A DNA stretch of 64,000 nt from an uncultured Clostridia bacterium (GCA_947087265.1 CAMUBY010000004.1:62001-126000); one strand, 5' to 3'. Shown: positions 49,156-58,145, counted from the first letter of the stretch. Notes: a model not told the origin generated them from the sequence alone. Numbers and translations: made by a program.

Positions 49156-50159
49156 ATTTTCTCCTGCATTTTTCTTTTTATGACCGCAATTACTTCTTCG
49201 ATGGTTAAATCGGAAGAGTCGACAAGTACGGCGTCATCCGCTTGCTTCAGCGGAGAATTTTTACGCGTGGAATCCTGAACGTCGCGTTGGATAATTTCTG
49301 TTTTAATTTCGTCATAATTCACCGAAAATCCCTTTGCGGTCAGTTCTTCATATCGCCTTTTTGCGCGGACCTCGGGGCTTGCGGTAAGGAAAAATTTGAA
49401 ATCCGCGTTTGGAAGAACCACCGTTCCGATATCCCGCCCGTCCAGCACGCAAGACATTTTTTTGGCAATTTCACGCTGTTTTTCCACCATTTTCATGCGG
49501 ACGCACGCCCATTTTGAAACTGTAGAGGCCGCCATAGATACGTGCGGCTGCCTGATTTTTTCCGAAACGTCTACGCCGTCCAAAAGCGTAATCTGCGAGC
49601 CTTTTTCGTAGCGAATGGACAAATCAATGTTTTTCATCAGTTCGCAAATTTTTTGCTCGTAATTTACGTCGATATCTGCATCAATAACCTTTAATGCGCA
49701 GGCACGGTACATGGCGCCGGTATCTAAATATAGAATATCGTATTCCTTTGCGAGCCGTTTTGCCACGGTAGATTTTCCGCTTCCTGAAGGTCCGTCAAGT
49801 GCAATATTGATTTTTTGGGAGAGGTCTTTCCGCAATATTTTTGCACCGCGCAAATATACGGCTTGCGCTTTCAGGTTTCGTTCTACAAATAGCATGACGC
49901 GAATGCAAAGGCTTAAGCTCCCGTCAATCTCAGGTTCCATTGCTGAAAATAGAGAACTTCCCGCAAAACCAGCTTCTCTTGCCGCTTTGGCGGGATAATA
50001 GGAATGAATATCGGAAGTGCTTGAAAAAACAATACTCAAAATTTCTTCCCGTTTCAGATTATTTTTGGTTTCGATTTGCAATAACAGTTCTTCTACCGCT
50101 TCCTGGATCTCCCGTTTTTCATCCCGAGCGATTGTTGTTGCACCGCGGATTACCGTCAT
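49152..50159 (-). CDS. cmk: AroH-type chorismate mutase fused to cytidylate kinase
   Basis: 335 residues, two enzymes in one chain. Residues 1-115 read as an AroH chorismate mutase: VIRGATTI (Arg5), YPAKAAREAG (Arg), ME in the E78 position, CIRVM (Arg90), VYL (Tyr108) and LRKDL (Arg116). Only the residue matching Cys75 of the Bacillus enzyme is changed (Ser). From about residue 117 the CMP kinase follows, with P-loop GPSGSGKST, DTGAMYR and LDGRDIGTVV. Chorismate-to-prephenate and CMP-to-CDP reactions are inferred from these motifs. First gene of the operon, consensus promoter. Confidence 0.92.
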   Translation of the reverse strand: MTVIRGATTIARDEKREIQEAVEELLLQIETKNNLKREEILSIVFSSTSDIHSYYPAKAAREAGFAGSSLFSAMEPEIDGSLSLCIRVMLFVERNLKAQAVYLRGAKILRKDLSQKINIALDGPSGSGKSTVAKRLAKEYDILYLDTGAMYRACALKVIDADIDVNYEQKICELMKNIDLSIRYEKGSQITLLDGVDVSEKIRQPHVSMAASTVSKWACVRMKMVEKQREIAKKMSCVLDGRDIGTVVLPNADFKFFLTASPEVRAKRRYEELTAKGFSVNYDEIKTEIIQRDVQDSTRKNSPLKQADDAVLVDSSDLTIEEVIAVIKRKMQEKI

Positions 50160-50182
50160 GTTGTTATCTCCCTTTTTGGTGT

Positions 50183-50211
50183 ATTATAAACTTTTATCGT
50201 TTTTCTGTCAA
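50183..50211 (-). promoter_or_regulatory. promoter of the cmk-plsC-ispH operon
   Basis: Exact TTGACA (50206-50211), 17 bp, exact TATAAT (50183-50188) on the minus strand; ribosome site GGGAGAT before the ATG. Confidence 0.88.
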
Positions 50212-50263
50212 TCTACGTTAAAAAATATTCTGAAAAACAGTACTATGTTTGTCGTAGCCTATA

Positions 50264-50290
50264 ATTATGTCTAACATATTACTATGTAAA
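50264..50290 (-). repeat. dispersed AT-rich repeat, copy A
   Basis: 27 bases matching 59625-59651 at 25 of 27 positions (core GTCTAAYATATTACTATG). It lies 3 bases beyond the stop of the BaiN-type gene. Confidence 0.6.
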
Positions 50291-50293
50291 TAT

Positions 50294-51526
50294 TTATTTT
50301 ATAGAATTTCCAGCCATATAACCGGTTGAAAACGCTATTTGAAGGTTAAAACCGCCTGTATAAGCGTCCAAGTCCAAGACTTCGCCGCAAAAGAATAAAC
50401 CTTTTACAAGTTTGCTTTCCATAGTTTTCGGATGAATATTTTTTAAGTCTACACCGCCTGACGTGACCACTGCTTCCTCGAATCCGCGAAGTTTTTTTGG
50501 GGAGAGCGGAAACGCTTTCAAGGTGCTGATAATCCGAGTCCGCTCCTCTTTGCGAATGCAATTCACAGGCGTTTTTGGGGAAACGGACGCAATTTGTAAA
50601 ATATACGGAATCATGCCCGACGGTAAAAGTCCTCTCACCACGTTTTTGATTTGCTCGTTCTTATGTTCTTCAAAATCACGAAGTAAACGTGCGTCGAGTT
50701 GCTTTTCCTCTAATGCAGGTTTCAAATCCAAAAAAAGCGAAATATCAGATATCGGAAATCGGTTAATTTCTGCGGATAGAGACAAGACGAGCGGACCGCT
50801 GATACCGTAGTGTGTAAAAAGAAGCTCGCCCAAACGGGAAAACGCAATTTTATGATTTCTTTTTGCCGTAAGGACAATGTTTTTAAGAGAAATTCCCTGT
50901 GCGGAAGGAAAGTTTTCTTTGAGTTCGATTCCCACGAGCGACGGAACAGTCGGAACGATTATATGCCCTGCTTCACGAGCGAAGCGGTAACCGTCGCCGG
51001 TAGAGCCCGTTGCGGGATAAGAAATTCCGCCCGTTGCGATAATAGCACAGTCGCAGATGCGGCAATCGGTATCCGTTTGAACGGACTTAACTTCACCGTT
51101 TGAAATCTCAATATTTTGCACCGTTTCATTGAGGTGAATCTGTACGCCTACCGACTTACAAGCGCGCTCTAAAGTTTTTGTAACGTCACTTGCGTGGTCG
51201 CTTTGGGGAAATACCCGATTTCCGCGTTCTACTTTTAACGGAAGCCCGTATTCTTCCATAAAAGCCATTGTTTGCGCAGAAGAAAAACCGTATGCCGCGC
51301 CTATTAGAAATTTTTCTCCGTGTACGACATGGCTCAAAAAATCTTCGGGAGAGCAGTCGTTCGTCAAATTACATCTGCCCTTTCCCGTAATATAAATTTT
51401 TTTACCGAGTTTTTCATTTTTCTCAATGAGGAGCACTGAGTTTCCGTTTTTCGCGGCAGCGTATGCCGCCATTAAACCGGAAGCGCCTCCTCCGATAACG
51501 ATGACTTTTTTCAAATACTTCCTCAC
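50294..51526 (-). CDS. BaiN/HI0933-family FAD-dependent oxidoreductase
   Basis: 410-residue flavoprotein. The N-terminal dinucleotide motif GGGASGLMAAYAA (about residue 8), the GKGRCNLTN signature (about 50) and the C-terminal DLDAYTGGFNLQIAFSTGYMAG are diagnostic of the HI0933/BaiN family. Physiological substrate is unknown; BaiN members reduce bile-acid intermediates in a few gut Clostridia, but the family is broad and that role should not be assumed here. Confidence 0.88.
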   Translation of the reverse strand: MRKYLKKVIVIGGGASGLMAAYAAAKNGNSVLLIEKNEKLGKKIYITGKGRCNLTNDCSPEDFLSHVVHGEKFLIGAAYGFSSAQTMAFMEEYGLPLKVERGNRVFPQSDHASDVTKTLERACKSVGVQIHLNETVQNIEISNGEVKSVQTDTDCRICDCAIIATGGISYPATGSTGDGYRFAREAGHIIVPTVPSLVGIELKENFPSAQGISLKNIVLTAKRNHKIAFSRLGELLFTHYGISGPLVLSLSAEINRFPISDISLFLDLKPALEEKQLDARLLRDFEEHKNEQIKNVVRGLLPSGMIPYILQIASVSPKTPVNCIRKEERTRIISTLKAFPLSPKKLRGFEEAVVTSGGVDLKNIHPKTMESKLVKGLFFCGEVLDLDAYTGGFNLQIAFSTGYMAGNSIK

Positions 51527-51541
51527 AGGATGTTATTTAGG

Positions 51542-51568
51542 AAAGCGAGGGCTTATGCCCTCGCTTTT
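51542..51568 (-). terminator. terminator of the decarboxylase cluster
   Basis: AAAGCGAGGGC / GCCCTCGCTTT perfect 11-bp stem around TTAT just after the oadA stop; T run is short on the minus strand. Confidence 0.7.
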
Positions 51569-51574
51569 CATTGA

Positions 51575-52993
51575 TTAAACGGGATAAACACCGGTTTTAG
51601 CGAGGTCGCTGTCTACGCCCTCATTTTTAGCTTTTCGCCATTTGAAGAAGTTTTCCGCAACTTCGGGGAAAGACGCGTAAGAAAGTACGTCTTCCTCCTG
51701 TGTGTAAAAGCCCTTCTCAACCAATTCGTTTTTGAGCTTTTCGTATTCGGGTTCCAAGTCGTCCGCAGGACGGTAAGAAATCCGTTTTTCGCCTTTCAGT
51801 ACTTTTTCCGCAACTTCTTCGTTGACGGGCATGGGAAGCTGCCCGTATTTGCCTGCGAACAAATCGCGTGTTTCTTTGGTGACCATTTTATAACGTTCGC
51901 CCATCACCACGTTCATGACCGCCTGCGTGCCCACAATCTGCGAACTGGGCGTTACGAGCGGAGGATAACCGCAATCCCTGCGGACATTGGGGACTTCTGC
52001 CAATACTTCGGGAAGTTTCTCCTCTTTCCCTGCCTTTTTGAGTTGGTTCATGAGATTGGAGAGCATTCCGCCAGGTACCTGATAAATCAGCGTATTGACA
52101 TCCACCTGACGGACTTTGGGATTAAGGGAGCCTTCTTTTTCGAGTTCTGCGGCAACTTTTTTGAAATGTGCGGCTATCGGAATGAGTTTTTCAAGGTCGA
52201 TACCCGTATCGAATTCCGTTCCTTTCAAAGTCGCCACAAGCGGCTCCGTTGCGGGTTGCGACGTGCCGTTTGCAAGCGGCGAAAGCGCGGTATCGACGAT
52301 ATCGACTCCTGCCTGAATTGCCATTAAATTTACCATATCGCCCGTACCGGTTGTATTATGCGTATGCAAATGCAATAGGGTTTTCGGTTGTAATTCTTTT
52401 TTCAGAGCCGAAACAAGTTTGTATGCATCGAACGGCAACAAGAGGTTCGCCATATCTTTGATACAAATGTTGTCCGCTCCCATACTCTCGTATGTTTTTG
52501 CAAGTTTTACGAAATATTCGAGCGTATGCGCGGGGCTTGTGGTATACGAAATTGCGGCTTCGCATACGCCGCCGTATTTTTTGCCGTATTTGGTAATCGC
52601 TTTCATGGACGATTCGATGTTTCTCGCATCGTTGAGAGCGTCAAATACGCGAATGACGCGTACGCCGTTTTCCAGCGACTTCTCCACTACTTTTTCTACC
52701 AAATCGTCGGCATAGTTGCGGTAACCGAGCAGGTTTTGTCCGCGCAGAAGCATTTGGATGGGCGTCTTTTTCAGATATTTGCGGAGCGTTCTGAGCCGTT
52801 CCCAAGGGTCCTCGTTCAAGAAACGCATACAGGAATCGAACGTGGCGCCGCCCCAGCCTTCCAGGGAATAATACCCTACTTCATCGAGTTTTTCCAAAAC
52901 GGGAATCATCTGTTCGGTGCGCATACGCGTTGCGGCATGAGACTGATGCGCGTCGCGTAAAATTGTATCCATAATCATTACTTTTTTTGCCAT
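51575..52993 (-). CDS. oadA: oxaloacetate decarboxylase / pyruvate carboxyltransferase alpha subunit (5S type)
   Basis: Biotin-dependent carboxyltransferase acting between oxaloacetate and pyruvate. 472 residues. The N-terminal TIM-barrel motif DTILRDAHQSHAATRM (about residue 8), the metal and substrate motif IKDMANLL, and the H-x-H in LLHLHTHNTTGTG are clear. It has no biotinyl domain, which is encoded separately two genes upstream. Last gene of the cluster. Confidence 0.93.
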   Translation of the reverse strand: MAKKVMIMDTILRDAHQSHAATRMRTEQMIPVLEKLDEVGYYSLEGWGGATFDSCMRFLNEDPWERLRTLRKYLKKTPIQMLLRGQNLLGYRNYADDLVEKVVEKSLENGVRVIRVFDALNDARNIESSMKAITKYGKKYGGVCEAAISYTTSPAHTLEYFVKLAKTYESMGADNICIKDMANLLLPFDAYKLVSALKKELQPKTLLHLHTHNTTGTGDMVNLMAIQAGVDIVDTALSPLANGTSQPATEPLVATLKGTEFDTGIDLEKLIPIAAHFKKVAAELEKEGSLNPKVRQVDVNTLIYQVPGGMLSNLMNQLKKAGKEEKLPEVLAEVPNVRRDCGYPPLVTPSSQIVGTQAVMNVVMGERYKMVTKETRDLFAGKYGQLPMPVNEEVAEKVLKGEKRISYRPADDLEPEYEKLKNELVEKGFYTQEEDVLSYASFPEVAENFFKWRKAKNEGVDSDLAKTGVYPV

Positions 52994-53019
52994 AATTCAC
53001 TCCATTTGAAACGAAATTG

Positions 53020-54204
53020 TCACCACGGGATTGATAGCAGAATGCCTGCGGCAAGTGCCGAACCGATAACCCCTGCCACGTTCGGACCCATTGCGTGCAT
53101 TAAGAGGTGGTTGCTCGGGTCTGTTTCCCTTCCGACGTCTTCCGATATCCGCGCCGCCATCGGAACTGCCGAAACGCCTGCCGAGCCGATGAGCGGATTG
53201 ATTTGCCCTCTCGTTGCTTTGCACATAACTTTTGCGGTGAGCAGTCCGCCGATGGTACCGCAGTAGAATGCCACGACACCGATACCGATAATTTTGATGG
53301 TGTCCCAAGTGAGGAAGATGTCCCCTTTTGCTTTACAACCGACTGCAATTCCGAGGAAGATAGTTACCGTGTTCATGAGTCCGTTTTGCGCCTGCGAAGA
53401 AAGGCGTTCCACTACGCCCGATTCGCGGAACAAATTGCCGAGCATGAGCATACCGAGTAGCGGCACGGCGTCCGGAATGAGCAGACCGACCACCAATGTA
53501 ACCGCAATCGGGAAGATAATTTTCTCGACTTTGGAAACCTGGCGAAGCGGTTTCATGCGGATTGCACGTTCTTTCTTTGTGGTCAGTAGCCGCATAATCG
53601 GTTTCTGAATGGCAGGAATGAGTGCCATATAAGAATACGCCGCAATAGCAATCATGGGCAGCAAATCTTTTGCTAACTGTTGGGTGACATAAATAGCCGT
53701 CGGTCCGTCCGCGCCGCCGATAATTGCGGTTGCCGCCGCAGATGCGCCGTCGAAGCCCAAAAGAATCGCCCCGAACAAGGCAATAAATACGCCGAGTTGC
53801 GCGCCCGCACCGATGAGCATACTCTTCGGGTTAGCAATCAGCGGTCCGAAGTCCGTCATTGCGCCGATACCGAGGAAGATGAGCGGCGGATAAATGACCT
53901 TATCCACACCGTAGTACAGATACCAAAGAAGTCCGCGGTTTTCTACCGCATCATAAGTGTGTTCCACACCCTCGGGATAGGTGCCCCAAAGCACGTTTTC
54001 AGCGCCGGGAAGGTTGATGAGAAACATTCCGAACGCTATGGGAAGCAAGAGCATGGGCTCGTATTTTTTTACGATTGCGAGAAACATCAAGACGAACGAA
54101 ATGAGCAGCATGACGTAATTCTGCCATTCGCCGTTTGAAAGCCCCATGTTATCCCATAAATTGGAGAATATCGACCCGAAGTCGATGAGTAAGTTACTTT
54201 GCAT
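53020..54204 (-). CDS. oadB: Na+-transporting decarboxylase beta subunit
   Basis: Integral membrane carboxybiotin decarboxylase that couples CO2 release to Na+ export. 394 residues, about nine or more hydrophobic segments. The conserved GGADGPTAIYVTQQLA stretch near residue 190 contains the Asp involved in Na+ translocation, and NPLIGSAGVSAVPMAAR is typical of the family. Confidence 0.94.
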   Translation of the reverse strand: MQSNLLIDFGSIFSNLWDNMGLSNGEWQNYVMLLISFVLMFLAIVKKYEPMLLLPIAFGMFLINLPGAENVLWGTYPEGVEHTYDAVENRGLLWYLYYGVDKVIYPPLIFLGIGAMTDFGPLIANPKSMLIGAGAQLGVFIALFGAILLGFDGASAAATAIIGGADGPTAIYVTQQLAKDLLPMIAIAAYSYMALIPAIQKPIMRLLTTKKERAIRMKPLRQVSKVEKIIFPIAVTLVVGLLIPDAVPLLGMLMLGNLFRESGVVERLSSQAQNGLMNTVTIFLGIAVGCKAKGDIFLTWDTIKIIGIGVVAFYCGTIGGLLTAKVMCKATRGQINPLIGSAGVSAVPMAARISEDVGRETDPSNHLLMHAMGPNVAGVIGSALAAGILLSIPW

Positions 54205-54217
54205 GAATTTACTCCGT

Positions 54218-54571
54218 TTACGAAATTACTGCAAGAACCGCGTCGGATTCTACGTTTGCGCCCTTTACGACGTTGACCGTAACCGTGCCGTCACACGGAG
54301 CGGTGATATCGTTATCCATTTTCATGGCTTCGAGAACCAGAATCGGTTGGTCCTTCTTCACCTTTTGCCCGTTCTGAACAAGAACGTTTTTAATGAGACC
54401 GGGGAACGGTGAAACAACTTTCGTGCCGTTTCCGACAGTCGCCGCAGGTGCAGGCGCCGCAAGCGGAATTGCTTTCGGTGTGACGGGCGTTGCGGCTGTT
54501 TCGTTTCCGCCGACTTCCTCTACGCCTACTTCGTACTGTTTTCCGTCTACCGTGATAATAAAATTACGCAT
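54218..54571 (-). CDS. biotin carboxyl carrier protein
   Basis: 117 residues. A flexible Ala/Pro-rich linker (about 35-50) leads to a C-terminal biotinyl domain with the E-A-M-K-M motif (LEAMKMDND, near residue 90), whose Lys carries biotin. Shuttles carboxyl groups between the carboxyltransferase and OadB. Confidence 0.93.
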   Translation of the reverse strand: MRNFIITVDGKQYEVGVEEVGGNETAATPVTPKAIPLAAPAPAATVGNGTKVVSPFPGLIKNVLVQNGQKVKKDQPILVLEAMKMDNDITAPCDGTVTVNVVKGANVESDAVLAVIS

Positions 54572-54598
54572 AAATATCTCTGCTCCTATTTTAATGTT

Positions 54599-54949
54599 TT
54601 ATAATTTTTTAATTCTTTTTACGACAAAGTCGCATTTAACGTTTTCGTTTTCGTAATACGCAGCAATTGCCGCAGAAATAACTGCTATAAGCTCGGGTGT
54701 AACGCCTTCCTGCGTTGGTCCCTGCGCCGTTTCCGTTTCGGGAGAGTCTGCCTTTGACTTCTTTCCTCCCCTTCTTTTCGAGCGCGGCTTACGGGGTTTA
54801 TTGACTTCTTTCATGATTTTTCCGAGCGCGGTAAAGAGAATAATTAAAACGACGATTCCTAAAAATACAAACAGGAAACCGAACGCCGCATAGAATGCTC
54901 CCTCTCCGACGTCGAAATGAAACCATCCGTCTAACATATTATAATTCAT
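54599..54949 (-). CDS. OadG-type small membrane subunit
   Basis: 116 residues from ATG 54949, preceded by GAGGTGG. One N-terminal membrane span (FGFLFVFLGIVVLIILFTALG), a Lys/Arg/Pro-rich cytoplasmic linker and a short C-terminal region. Fits the gamma (OadG) subunit that anchors the Na+ pump. The frame runs 12 codons further upstream into the carboxyltransferase gene, which it overlaps by 11 bases. Confidence 0.8.
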   Translation of the reverse strand: MNYNMLDGWFHFDVGEGAFYAAFGFLFVFLGIVVLIILFTALGKIMKEVNKPRKPRSKRRGGKKSKADSPETETAQGPTQEGVTPELIAVISAAIAAYYENENVKCDFVVKRIKKL

Positions 54950-56312
54950 AGCCACCTCGCCCGACGAGTGTTTGCAACGAAGCAATCAGATATTGTTTTA
55001 AGAATTGCGGTTCAATAATATCGTCCAAATAGCCGCCCTTTGCCGCATGGAACGGGTCTGCGTTTTCTTCGCAGTAGATTTTCTGAAGCTCTTCTTTTTT
55101 GGCACGTTTGTCGTTTGCGTATTCGATTTCTGCGCCCGTTTCGCTTTCAAACAGCGAAATTTGTGAAGTTGCCAAAGCGTAAGTGTAGTCAAACCCGACT
55201 GATTTTGCTGCAAATAAGCTATATCCGAGCCCTGTTGCCTTTCCCGTCACAACGGCAATTTTTGCCGTATCGACGGTATCGAGAATGGAAAGATATTCGC
55301 AGATTTCTTTCAACAGTGCGCTATTGTTGACTTCGAGCGTCTTTTCCGCGCCGGTGCAATCGACGAACGTAACAAACGGTAAACCGTAGCAGCAGGCAAA
55401 TTCCGCAAAGTTTCTCAGTTTTTTCATGTTTGCCGCGTTGAGTTTTACGTTGTCGAACACTGCCGCAGCAACCGCGATTCCGCCGATACGGCAGAGCACG
55501 GTTTTCAGTTCCGGACAAGCGTTTCCGCCGAGTTCTATGCCGTTTTCCAAAATGCCCGAAATTGCTTTCGCGTCCGTCTTTTTGTTTAGTGCAGGGGTTG
55601 CTTCATTCAATTCCGCGTCAATTACCGGAACAGAAAGCAAATCAGAAATTTTGAGAATGTGCGAAGCGACTTCCCCGATATTTTTTACGGAAATTGCAGG
55701 CAGCAGCGCATTGTTCAACGCTGCATATCCCCCTACGTCTTCTTTCTTTAAGTTTTTGCCTTCCTTTGCCGAAAGCACCATGGGACTTGTAATGGCAAGT
55801 GCGCTTTTTTCGGTAAAGAATACGCAATCGCATACGGAAGCAAGCGCGGCGTTCGAGCCGTAAACTTCCCCGCAGACGACAGCAAATTGCAACACGGTAC
55901 CTTTCAGTTGTGTTGCTTTCAAAAGAAGTTCGGAAATTCCTTCGAGTACGTTTACGCCTTCTCCAACGCGCACGCCGTATGAATGCAGTAGATAGATAAC
56001 CGGCGTTGCGTTTTTCTCAGCCGCGTTCAGCGTCTTGGCGATTTTTTCGCAGTTCGCTTTCGTCAGTCCGCCGAAAGACAGGTCAAAATTCTGCGCAACA
56101 ATATAAAAAGGATAGCCACCAACAGTCGCAAAGCCGGTTACAACTCCTTCCCCCTGCGCGTCCTCATGATAAAAATTGTCTTTGGAAAAACTGAACGCAG
56201 CGAGTTCCACAAAACTGTCTTCGTCAGTCAGCGCACGAATTTCTTTTCTTATGGTTTCGCTTGCGTTTTTCAGCGTGTCTTTCCGTTCCCGTAACTGTTT
56301 AATTTTATCCAT
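54939..56312 (-). CDS. acyl-CoA carboxyltransferase subunit, MmdA-like (12S type)
   Basis: 457-residue carboxyltransferase of the crotonase-fold PccB/MmdA family: FSFSKDNFYHEDAQGEGVVTGFATVGG near the start, and C-terminal PFHAAKGGYLDDIIEP with the usual end. It is about 55 residues shorter than typical MmdA and several core motifs are loosened, so acyl-CoA specificity (methylmalonyl, malonyl, glutaconyl) cannot be given. First gene of the cluster; with the 5S and biotin subunits it could form a transcarboxylase. Confidence 0.82.
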   Translation of the reverse strand: MDKIKQLRERKDTLKNASETIRKEIRALTDEDSFVELAAFSFSKDNFYHEDAQGEGVVTGFATVGGYPFYIVAQNFDLSFGGLTKANCEKIAKTLNAAEKNATPVIYLLHSYGVRVGEGVNVLEGISELLLKATQLKGTVLQFAVVCGEVYGSNAALASVCDCVFFTEKSALAITSPMVLSAKEGKNLKKEDVGGYAALNNALLPAISVKNIGEVASHILKISDLLSVPVIDAELNEATPALNKKTDAKAISGILENGIELGGNACPELKTVLCRIGGIAVAAAVFDNVKLNAANMKKLRNFAEFACCYGLPFVTFVDCTGAEKTLEVNNSALLKEICEYLSILDTVDTAKIAVVTGKATGLGYSLFAAKSVGFDYTYALATSQISLFESETGAEIEYANDKRAKKEELQKIYCEENADPFHAAKGGYLDDIIEPQFLKQYLIASLQTLVGRGGYEL

Positions 56313-56355
56313 TTATAAACCTCTCAGGGATGAACCCTAATTTCCACCAAATAGC

Positions 56356-56384
56356 ATTTTACTACAATCAAAATGAAAAATCAA
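56356..56384 (-). promoter_or_regulatory. promoter of the decarboxylase cluster
   Basis: TTGATT (56379-56384), 17 bp, TAAAAT (56356-56361) on the minus strand. Confidence 0.6.
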
Positions 56385-56392
56385 GAAAAAAT

Positions 56393-56425
56393 AAAAAATT
56401 CCCCGATAAAAATTTTTCGGGGAAT
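56393..56425 (-). terminator. terminator of the VTT-protein gene
   Basis: ATTCCCCG / CGGGGAAT stem (56398-56425) with a T6 run on the minus strand. Confidence 0.85.
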
Positions 56426-56450
56426 GTACCAACAATTTTTAATGATTTTT

Positions 56451-57476
56451 TCAGTTTGAGTTCTTATTGTGTGCGTTTCTGCGTTGTGTTTCTTCGTTCT
56501 TTTTTACGCCTTTTTTTACGAGTGCGCCATCGGGGTTTACAACTTCTAATTCAAATTCGTCTTTTTGCAGTTTTTCTTCTACTCGTGTTTCTCTGTGAAT
56601 TTTTTTTTCAAACCATGCAAGAATTTTATCGGATTTTTTATAGAGAAAGATAAACAAAACAATCACAAGTGCAATCAGAATACCCCAAATGAGTAGCCCC
56701 CACCAAGTATTGACGGGAATCAAAGTGATTGAGTAACTTGTCGTGAAGATAGCGAGTACGCGTGAAATGAGGATAATGGCAAAGAAATACCATACCGACA
56801 TCGAAGAAATACCTGCGATAAAGCACAAAACGTCGTCGGGAAAAACGGGCAATAAAAACATAGCGGAAAGGAAAAGTTTATCCTTCCCTTTAATTTTTTT
56901 CAGCCATTTATCAAGCGTTTCTTTTCCAATCATCCAGGCAACGACGCGGTATCCCGCATAGCGTCCGATTAAAAATGCGACAAGCGAGCCGATGATAATG
57001 CCCGTCAAACTGTAAATACTGCCCATGAGCGGACCGAACAACGCGCTGCCTGCAACCACTGTAACCGTACTCGGAATGGGAAGAATAACGACTTGTAAAA
57101 ATTGCAGGAGTATAAACAGAACGGTCATAAAACTTCCCGATTTTTCAAGATAGGATTCAAAACTTCCTTCGTCCTGTAGAATTTCCAAAAAACCTGTTTT
57201 AAGAAGAATATAAAAGCCGATTGAAAAGAAAGCCAACATCACATAAAGTGTGATGCAGGTTTTATAAATTACTTCTTTTTTCAAAAAGTAAGAAACAATG
57301 TCTGCCGTAAGAATGCCGATATTGAGTAGTGTCCCGCCGATAAGCGTAAGCAGATAGAGCCATTCCTCCCATTTGCTTTTGAAAAAGGCAAGGCATAAAA
57401 TAAGAAAAACCTCAACTAACGCGGCAGCGAGCGTCATACAAAGGATATGAATGATGGAATGAGTCGTTTGTTTCAT
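56451..57476 (-). CDS. VTT/DedA-family membrane protein (TVP38/TMEM64 type)
   Basis: 341 residues with eight or so hydrophobic segments. An N-terminal three- to four-helix region is followed by the VTT domain, visible as VTVVAGSALFGPLMGSIYSLTGIIIGSLVAFLIGRYAG (about 138-175) and the LPVFPDDVLCFIAG motif (about 213). A basic cytoplasmic tail ends the protein. VTT-domain proteins act as lipid scramblases or flippases; the substrate here is unknown. Confidence 0.85.
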   Translation of the reverse strand: MKQTTHSIIHILCMTLAAALVEVFLILCLAFFKSKWEEWLYLLTLIGGTLLNIGILTADIVSYFLKKEVIYKTCITLYVMLAFFSIGFYILLKTGFLEILQDEGSFESYLEKSGSFMTVLFILLQFLQVVILPIPSTVTVVAGSALFGPLMGSIYSLTGIIIGSLVAFLIGRYAGYRVVAWMIGKETLDKWLKKIKGKDKLFLSAMFLLPVFPDDVLCFIAGISSMSVWYFFAIILISRVLAIFTTSYSITLIPVNTWWGLLIWGILIALVIVLFIFLYKKSDKILAWFEKKIHRETRVEEKLQKDEFELEVVNPDGALVKKGVKKNEETQRRNAHNKNSN

Positions 57477-57548
57477 TGTTTATCCCTGTCATCTGCCGCA
57501 ATACGGCTTCACTTTTTAGTATATTCAATTTAACGGAAATTTATCAAA

Positions 57549-57998
57549 CTATATTTTAATTTTCTCGATTGCTCCTCTTGCCAATTCATCGCAACGGTTA
57601 TTCAGTTCATTGTCTGCGTGCCCTTTCACCTTGTGGAATGTAACGTTATGCGTCTTTGTGAGCGCAAGCAGTTTTTGCCACAGGTCGGAATTCAGCACGG
57701 GTTTTTTGTCCGCTTTCTTCCAGTCGGAACGCGCCCAAGCTTCTACCCAATGCTCTAAAAAAGCGTTTACAACGTAAGCCGAATCGCTGTAAACGTCTAC
57801 GAGGCAGGGATATTTTAAGTGTTCCAATCCTTTAATAACTGCGGTAAGTTCCATGCGGTTATTTGTCGTTTCCGCCTCTCCACCCGAAATTTCAAGGCGG
57901 TGTTCTTCAAAAATCAACACAGCACCCCATCCTCCTGCGCCCGGGTTTCCGGAGCACGCTCCGTCAGTATACAGCGTTACTTGTTTCATATCCGTCAA
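57549..57998 (-). CDS. rnhA: ribonuclease HI
   Basis: 149-residue endonuclease removing RNA from RNA-DNA hybrids. The D-E-D-D residues are present: Asp in LYTDGACSGNPG, Glu in NRMELTAVI, Asp in VYSDSAYVV and the terminal Asp in NNRCDELAR. The His-containing loop (KGHADNELN) is intact. Cytosolic; no hybrid-binding N-terminal domain. Confidence 0.96.
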   Translation of the reverse strand: MTDMKQVTLYTDGACSGNPGAGGWGAVLIFEEHRLEISGGEAETTNNRMELTAVIKGLEHLKYPCLVDVYSDSAYVVNAFLEHWVEAWARSDWKKADKKPVLNSDLWQKLLALTKTHNVTFHKVKGHADNELNNRCDELARGAIEKIKI

Positions 57999-58038
57999 TT
58001 CATGCTCCTACTCTTTTCCTGCTCTCTGTCTGATATAA

Positions 58039-58069
58039 AAATTCTCCAATCGTTGTGATTGGAGAATTT
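58039..58069 (-). terminator. terminator of tRNA-Trp
   Basis: Perfect 11-bp stem (58041-58051 with 58057-58067) around GTTGT, followed on the minus strand by a T run; 1 base after the CCA end. Confidence 0.9.
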
Positions 58070-58070
58070 A

Positions 58071-58145
58071 TGGCAGGGGAGACGCGATTCGAACACGCAA
58101 CCTACGGTTTTGGAGACCGCTACTCTACCGTTGAGCCACTCCCCT
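58071..58145 (-). tRNA. tRNA-Trp (anticodon CCA)
   Basis: 75 bases with encoded 3' CCA. The acceptor stem AGGGGAG pairs perfectly with CTCCCCT, the T-loop GTTCGAATC is canonical, and the anticodon loop reads CTCCAAA. Discriminator is G. A strong terminator follows. Folding was checked by eye. Confidence 0.97.

Noticed and set aside
50294..51526. Bile-acid modifying enzyme BaiN as a specific function
   Set aside because: The HI0933/BaiN family is broad and no other bai genes are present.
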